11,809 nucleotides of DNA, taken from Bifidobacteriaceae bacterium (GTDB lineage Bacteria; Actinomycetota; Actinomycetes; Actinomycetales; WQXJ01). Positions 9,080 through 11,809 of this stretch are shown here, one piece after another. The stretch lies in contig JAISIU010000108.1 of the NCBI GenBank assembly GCA_031261885.1, positions 1-11,809 of the forward strand, given 5' to 3'. A program made the position numbers and the translations under genes. Below the pieces are notes generated by a model that was not told where the DNA came from, did not search any database, and worked only from the letters and a program-made list of their open reading frames with translations. Numbering within the stretch: the stretch's first letter is position 1; every line of letters starts with the position of its first letter.

Positions 9080-11341
9080 ATGAGCGCCATCGACCCCTCC
9101 GACGCCGAGCCGCCCCGTGACCCAGCGGCCCCGGACCACGACCCCTGGGAGGACGACGAGGCCGTCCTGCGCCCCCGCGCCGCCCACCCCGCCGTCCCCA
9201 GGCCGTCGCGCCCGGCCGCCGCCGGGCCCCGCCGCGCCGGCCCGTCGCGCCCGCTCGTCGTCGACCAGTCCGGTTCGCCCGCGCCGCCCCGCCGTTCCAT
9301 CCGGACCGGCGCTCCCAAACCAGTGGACGATGCCGAGCGGAACCACCCGGCGGGAAGCGTCGCCGACGGCGCGGTACCCGGCCGCCCGGCCCCGCCGCGC
9401 CGTTCGATCCGCACCGCCCGCCCGGCCGCCCCCGCGCCCACTCGCGCTCCCGCCCGGCCGCCCGCTCCGGCATCGGTCGCCCCGCCCAGGCGAGTTCCGG
9501 CATCGGCCACCTCCCCACGGCTGGCTGCCCGCCCCGCCCAGCCGGCCGTCTACGCGCCGCGCCGCCAGGCGGGCGCGTCCGCCCACCGTGCCAGCGCCGC
9601 CCGCCCGGCCGCGTCCCAGCAGGCGCGCCGGTCCCTGCCGAGCTACCGGCCGCGTCGCCACCGCCTGCTGCGCTGGCTGCTGCCGCTCGCGGCCGTCATC
9701 GTCGTGGGCTATGCGCTGCTCGCCTGGTCGCTCGGCGACAAGGTGCCCGCCGGCACCACGGTGGCCGGCGTCGACATCGGCGGACAGGCCCGGTCGCGCG
9801 CCATCGCCACGCTGAACCAGAAGCTCGCGCCCCAGGCCGCCGCGCCGATCGCGGTCCAGGTGGCCGGCGCGGCGGACACGCTCGACCCGGCCCAGGCCGG
9901 CCTCACGTTCTCGGCCGCGGACACGGTCGCGTCCCTGACGGGTTCCGGCTTCAGCCCGGCCTCGGTCTGGCGGCACCTGTTCGGCACCCAGCGGGTCGCC
10001 CCGGCCACGCACGCCGACCAGGCCAAGCTGAAGGCCGCCATCGCGGCGCTGGCCCTGAAACACGAAGTCGCGGCGAAGAACGGCACGATCTCCGTGGCCA
10101 CCGGCAAGGTCAAATCCACGAAAGCGGTGGCCGGCAGCCAGCTCGACCAGGCGGCCGCCGCCGCCCAGGTCGCGCAGAACTGGCTGACCGCTTCCGGCCC
10201 GCTGAAACTCACCACCGTGGCCGTCCAGCCGGCCGTCACGAACCACGCCCTGGCCACCGCGAAATCCCAGATCGCCGAGCCGCTCCTGTCCGGCCCCGTC
10301 GAGGTCCAGGTCTCCGGCTCCCAGGGCGCCAGCCAGGTCGAGCTGCCCGTGGCCGCGCTGGCGCAGGCCGCCACGATCGCACCGGGCGCGGACGGGCAGC
10401 TGAAGCTCGCCTTCGACGAGGCCGCGCTGCAGAAGGCCGTCGACTCCCGGGTCCCGGACGGCCTCATCGTCCCGGCCGCCGACGCCCATTTCGTGTTCAA
10501 GGACGGCAAACCCGTCATTGAGGGCGGCGCCCAGGGCGAGGACCTCGATTATCAGACGCTGATCCCCCAGCTGGAGGCCGCGGCCGTGAAGATCGGCACG
10601 GACCAGCGGCAGGTGCGCAGCCCGCTGGTTCAGACCCAACCGGCCACGACCGCGGCCGGGCTTCAGGCGATGGGCGTCAAAGAGGTCGTCTCGAGTTTCA
10701 CCACGCAGGCGTACGCCGACGCCGGCCGTAGCGCCAACCTGCGCCTGGCCGCGAAGAAGGTGACGGGCAGCCTCGTGGCGCCGGGCGCGACGTTCGACCT
10801 CCAGGCCACGCTCGGCACCGTCGATCAGGCGCACGGCTGGCACGAGGCCGGCGTCGTGATCGGCATCCAGCAGACCGAGGGCTACGGCGGCGGGCTGTCC
10901 CAGTTCTCGACCACGCTGTACAACGCCTCTCACCTGGCCGGTTACGTGGACGTCGAGCACCAGCCGCACAGCACCTACTTCACGCGCTACCCCGAATGCC
11001 GCGAGGCGACGCTGTGGGAGGGCGTGATCGACAACAAGTTCAAGAACGACACCCCGTACGGCGCGCTGCTGCGCGCCTGGCTCGACTCCGGCCTGACGCT
11101 GCACGTCCAGATCTGGAGCACCAAGTACTTCACGGTCAAGTCGAAGATCTACCCGCGCACCGACATCGTGAAGCCGAAGACCATCGTGCAGAAGGCGAGC
11201 CCCACGTGCACTGAGCAGCCGATGGGCCAGCCGGGTTTCCTCTCCAAGGAGACGCGCTGGGTCTACCTGAACGGCAAGCTTCAGGAGAAGAAGACGTGGA
11301 CGTGGCGTTACCAGCCGACCAATAAGTACGTCTGCAAGTAG
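9080..11341 (+). CDS. VanW family protein, membrane-anchored, with peptidoglycan-binding-4-like modules (753 aa)
   Basis: Residues 1-194 are a Pro/Ala/Arg-rich, probably disordered cytoplasmic part. Residues ~195-217 (LLRWLLPLAAVIVVGYALLA) form the single membrane segment after a basic cluster, so the rest faces the wall. Residues ~226-250 (GTTVAGVDIGG) and ~470-507 (KPVIEGGAQGEDLD) look like peptidoglycan-binding-4 (YoaR-type) modules. The VanW domain runs from ~535 with GGGLSQFSTTLYNA (603-616), then EHQPHS and REATLW. Ser replaces the Cys of GGGVCQ, as is usual in actinobacteria. Two C-terminal cysteines (SPTCTEQ and the penultimate residue) could form a disulfide. Despite the name, VanW proteins are not shown to confer glycopeptide resistance; a cell-envelope role is inferred. 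ATG 9080 is chosen because the upstream ATG 9056 would include a TTA codon (9074-9076) and has no Shine-Dalgarno; GGAGGA at 9059-9064 lies 15 nt before 9080, which is long. Confidence 0.92.
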   Translation: MSAIDPSDAEPPRDPAAPDHDPWEDDEAVLRPRAAHPAVPRPSRPAAAGPRRAGPSRPLVVDQSGSPAPPRRSIRTGAPKPVDDAERNHPAGSVADGAVPGRPAPPRRSIRTARPAAPAPTRAPARPPAPASVAPPRRVPASATSPRLAARPAQPAVYAPRRQAGASAHRASAARPAASQQARRSLPSYRPRRHRLLRWLLPLAAVIVVGYALLAWSLGDKVPAGTTVAGVDIGGQARSRAIATLNQKLAPQAAAPIAVQVAGAADTLDPAQAGLTFSAADTVASLTGSGFSPASVWRHLFGTQRVAPATHADQAKLKAAIAALALKHEVAAKNGTISVATGKVKSTKAVAGSQLDQAAAAAQVAQNWLTASGPLKLTTVAVQPAVTNHALATAKSQIAEPLLSGPVEVQVSGSQGASQVELPVAALAQAATIAPGADGQLKLAFDEAALQKAVDSRVPDGLIVPAADAHFVFKDGKPVIEGGAQGEDLDYQTLIPQLEAAAVKIGTDQRQVRSPLVQTQPATTAAGLQAMGVKEVVSSFTTQAYADAGRSANLRLAAKKVTGSLVAPGATFDLQATLGTVDQAHGWHEAGVVIGIQQTEGYGGGLSQFSTTLYNASHLAGYVDVEHQPHSTYFTRYPECREATLWEGVIDNKFKNDTPYGALLRAWLDSGLTLHVQIWSTKYFTVKSKIYPRTDIVKPKTIVQKASPTCTEQPMGQPGFLSKETRWVYLNGKLQEKKTWTWRYQPTNKYVCK
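9278..9415 (+). repeat. Two copies of a PAPPRRSIRT peptide repeat in the VanW-family N-terminus
   Basis: The ten-residue motif PAPPRRSIRT is encoded at 9278-9307 and again at 9386-9415, 108 nt (36 residues) apart. The two DNA copies differ at synonymous positions (for example TCC/TCG for Ser, CGG/CGC for Arg), so the peptide, not the DNA, appears to be kept. The rest of this N-terminal region is low-complexity Pro/Ala/Arg without further exact copies. Confidence 0.7.
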
Positions 11342-11370
11342 CGCAGGCCGGTGGCCGGGCCGTGTCCGAT

Positions 11371-11390
11371 GCCGGAGGGCCTCCTCCGGC
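11371..11390 (+). terminator. Hairpin between convergent genes, likely bidirectional terminator
   Basis: GCCGGAGG (11371-11378) pairs perfectly with CCTCCGGC (11383-11390) around a 4-nt loop. It lies in the 52-bp gap between the VanW-family stop (11339-11341) and the stop of the minus-strand SH3-like gene (11394-11396), so it can serve both transcripts. No T-run follows on either strand. It is a symmetrical stem typical of a shared terminator. Confidence 0.6.
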
Positions 11391-11393
11391 GGT

Positions 11394-11648
11394 TCAGCCG
11401 GCCGTGGGTGGGTCCTGGGGTGGGTCCTGGGGTGGTGCGATCAGCTTCGCGATCGCGATGTCCGATGCCGGAACGCTCACCTCGCCGTGCCGGGTCCGAA
11501 CGGTGACGCGGTCCGGCTGGTTCTCCGTGAGAAATCCCACGGCGTCGGAGTACTTGCCGGTGGGCCGTCCGTCGGCCTCGCGCAGGCGGCGGCGCACCGT
11601 GACCCGTGCGCCGATCGGCCAGGTCAGCCGTGGGGGTTGGTTCCGCAT
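11394..11648 (-). CDS. Small stand-alone SH3-like protein of the Rv0428c N-terminal type (84 aa)
   Basis: The protein begins MRNQPPRLTWPIGARVTVRR and continues with YSDAVGFLTE, VTVRTRHGEVSVPASDI and AIAKLIAPPQ. This 'G.RV.VR.R ... tDa.G.l ... v.VrTr.G.v.vp..di..ak..pp' pattern is the SH3-like domain found at the N-terminus of the actinobacterial GNAT protein Rv0428c and also as short separate proteins in actinobacteria. No acetyltransferase domain follows. Function unknown. The frame extends to an ATG at 11732 (112 aa), but the start at 11648 is preferred: GAGG (11655-11658) sits 6 nt before it with AGGAAG just upstream, the domain begins there, and 11732 has no Shine-Dalgarno and overlaps a plus-strand start. 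The C-terminus carries a PPQD duplication. Confidence 0.8.
   Translation of the reverse strand: MRNQPPRLTWPIGARVTVRRRLREADGRPTGKYSDAVGFLTENQPDRVTVRTRHGEVSVPASDIAIAKLIAPPQDPPQDPPTAG
11408..11435. repeat. 12-nt tandem repeat, 2.3 copies
   Basis: GTGGGTCCTGGG occurs at 11408-11419 and 11420-11431, followed by a partial GTGG. It lies in frame within the 3' end of the minus-strand SH3-like gene and encodes PPQD-PPQD-PP after the conserved domain, so copy-number change would only lengthen or shorten the tail by four residues. Confidence 0.85.
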
Positions 11649-11730
11649 CGGGCGCCTCGCTTCCTGCTCGGATGGGTAATTTCCGGTCCTCGGCTGGTGT
11701 AACGTCAGACGCAATCGGAAGGGACCGGCC
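11649..11730. promoter_or_regulatory. Divergent control region between the SH3-like gene and a possible plus-strand gene
   Basis: This gap is less GC-rich than its surroundings. On the plus strand TAACGT (11700-11705) fits a TANNNT -10 element, which would start a transcript near 11712, some 20 nt before ATG 11731. For the minus strand, TATTAT (11743-11738), just outside the gap, is a good -10 match and would give a leader of roughly 80 nt before ATG 11648. No convincing -35 boxes are seen for either. Confidence 0.3.
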
Positions 11731-11809
11731 ATGCGGAATAATAGGGCCTTGCCGGTCCGATCGCGCGAAGCGGCGTCCGCCTTGTCCGCCCGGCCCGGAC
11801 CCGCTCATG
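11731..11809 (+). CDS. Possible start of a divergent gene running off the window
   Basis: ATG at 11731 is preceded by GGAAGGGA (11717-11724), whose GGGA ends 6 nt before the ATG, a good Shine-Dalgarno arrangement. The frame is open for 26 codons to the window end and reads MRNNRALPVRSREAASALSA, then RPGPAH. The start is basic and not recognisable as a family. A plus-strand gene here would be divergent from the SH3-like gene, which agrees with that gene's shorter start at 11648. It could also be chance; the sequence after 11809 decides this. Confidence 0.35.
   Translation, partial: MRNNRALPVRSREAASALSARPGPAH

Noticed and set aside
9074..11104. A 676-codon minus-strand open frame opposite the VanW-family gene
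   Set aside because: The plus strand carries an unmistakable VanW domain and membrane segment; the antisense translation has neither domain nor normal composition.
10535..11341. Reading the VanW-family gene as a vancomycin-resistance determinant
   Set aside because: No vanH/A/X/R/S-type genes are in the window, and VanW-domain proteins are widespread in bacteria without glycopeptide resistance.
11364..11472. A 13-nt direct repeat GTCCGATGCCGGA at 11364-11376 and 11460-11472
   Set aside because: One copy is in the intergenic spacer and the other inside the SH3-like gene; no flanking structure suggests an attachment site or element, and the composition makes chance likely.
11308..11808. A 166-codon minus-strand open frame spanning the right end
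   Set aside because: It overlaps the SH3-like gene in another frame, runs through the terminator and the VanW-family 3' end, and has low-complexity Arg/Gly/Pro sequence.

Overview
The window is GC-rich (about 70%), with a strong G/C third-position bias and long spurious open frames antisense to real genes. These features, together with the protein families present, point to a high-GC Gram-positive bacterium (Actinomycetota). The small Rv0428c-type SH3-like protein and the actinobacterial form of VanW (GGGLSQ instead of GGGVCQ) argue for the class Actinomycetes. I cannot fix the genus; a giant secreted multidomain protein suggests a host- or surface-associated lifestyle, but that is inference.

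Layout. (1) Positions 1-8921, plus strand: the 3' ~8.9 kb of one enormous gene whose start lies before the window. It encodes at least 2972 residues of an almost cysteine-free, Asp-rich extracellular mosaic. In order it holds Ig-like/Big2-like domains, carboxypeptidase-regulatory-like domains, a Trp/Gly-rich amphipathic beta-strand core, a propeller-like repeat region, CARDB-like domains, a cadherin-like beta sandwich, Ig/FnIII-like domains, and a strongly basic Listeria-Bacteroides (Flg_new) repeat as the last element. No LPXTG motif or C-terminal membrane anchor is present. (2) Positions 8922-9079: a 158-bp spacer with two tandem GC-rich hairpins, then an AT-richer leader. (3) Positions 9080-11341, plus strand: a VanW-family membrane-anchored protein with a disordered Pro/Ala/Arg-rich cytoplasmic N-terminus, one membrane segment, peptidoglycan-binding-4-like modules and a VanW domain. 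(4) Positions 11342-11393: a 52-bp convergent spacer with a perfect short hairpin. (5) Positions 11394-11648, minus strand: a stand-alone SH3-like small protein. (6) Positions 11649-11809: a divergent control region, with a possible plus-strand start codon at 11731 that has a good Shine-Dalgarno sequence and opens a gene running off the window.

How the parts relate. The giant protein and the VanW protein are both predicted to act outside the membrane at the cell wall, and they are co-directional. The hairpins between them suggest mostly separate transcription, so any functional link is only a proximity argument. The SH3-like gene is convergent to them and probably unrelated. I found no tRNA, rRNA, CRISPR array, insertion sequence or phage gene. 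The most unusual content is the giant protein: its central module resembles, from memory, giant secreted proteins of gut Firmicutes, and its C-terminal 160 residues carry about 37 basic against 2 acidic residues.
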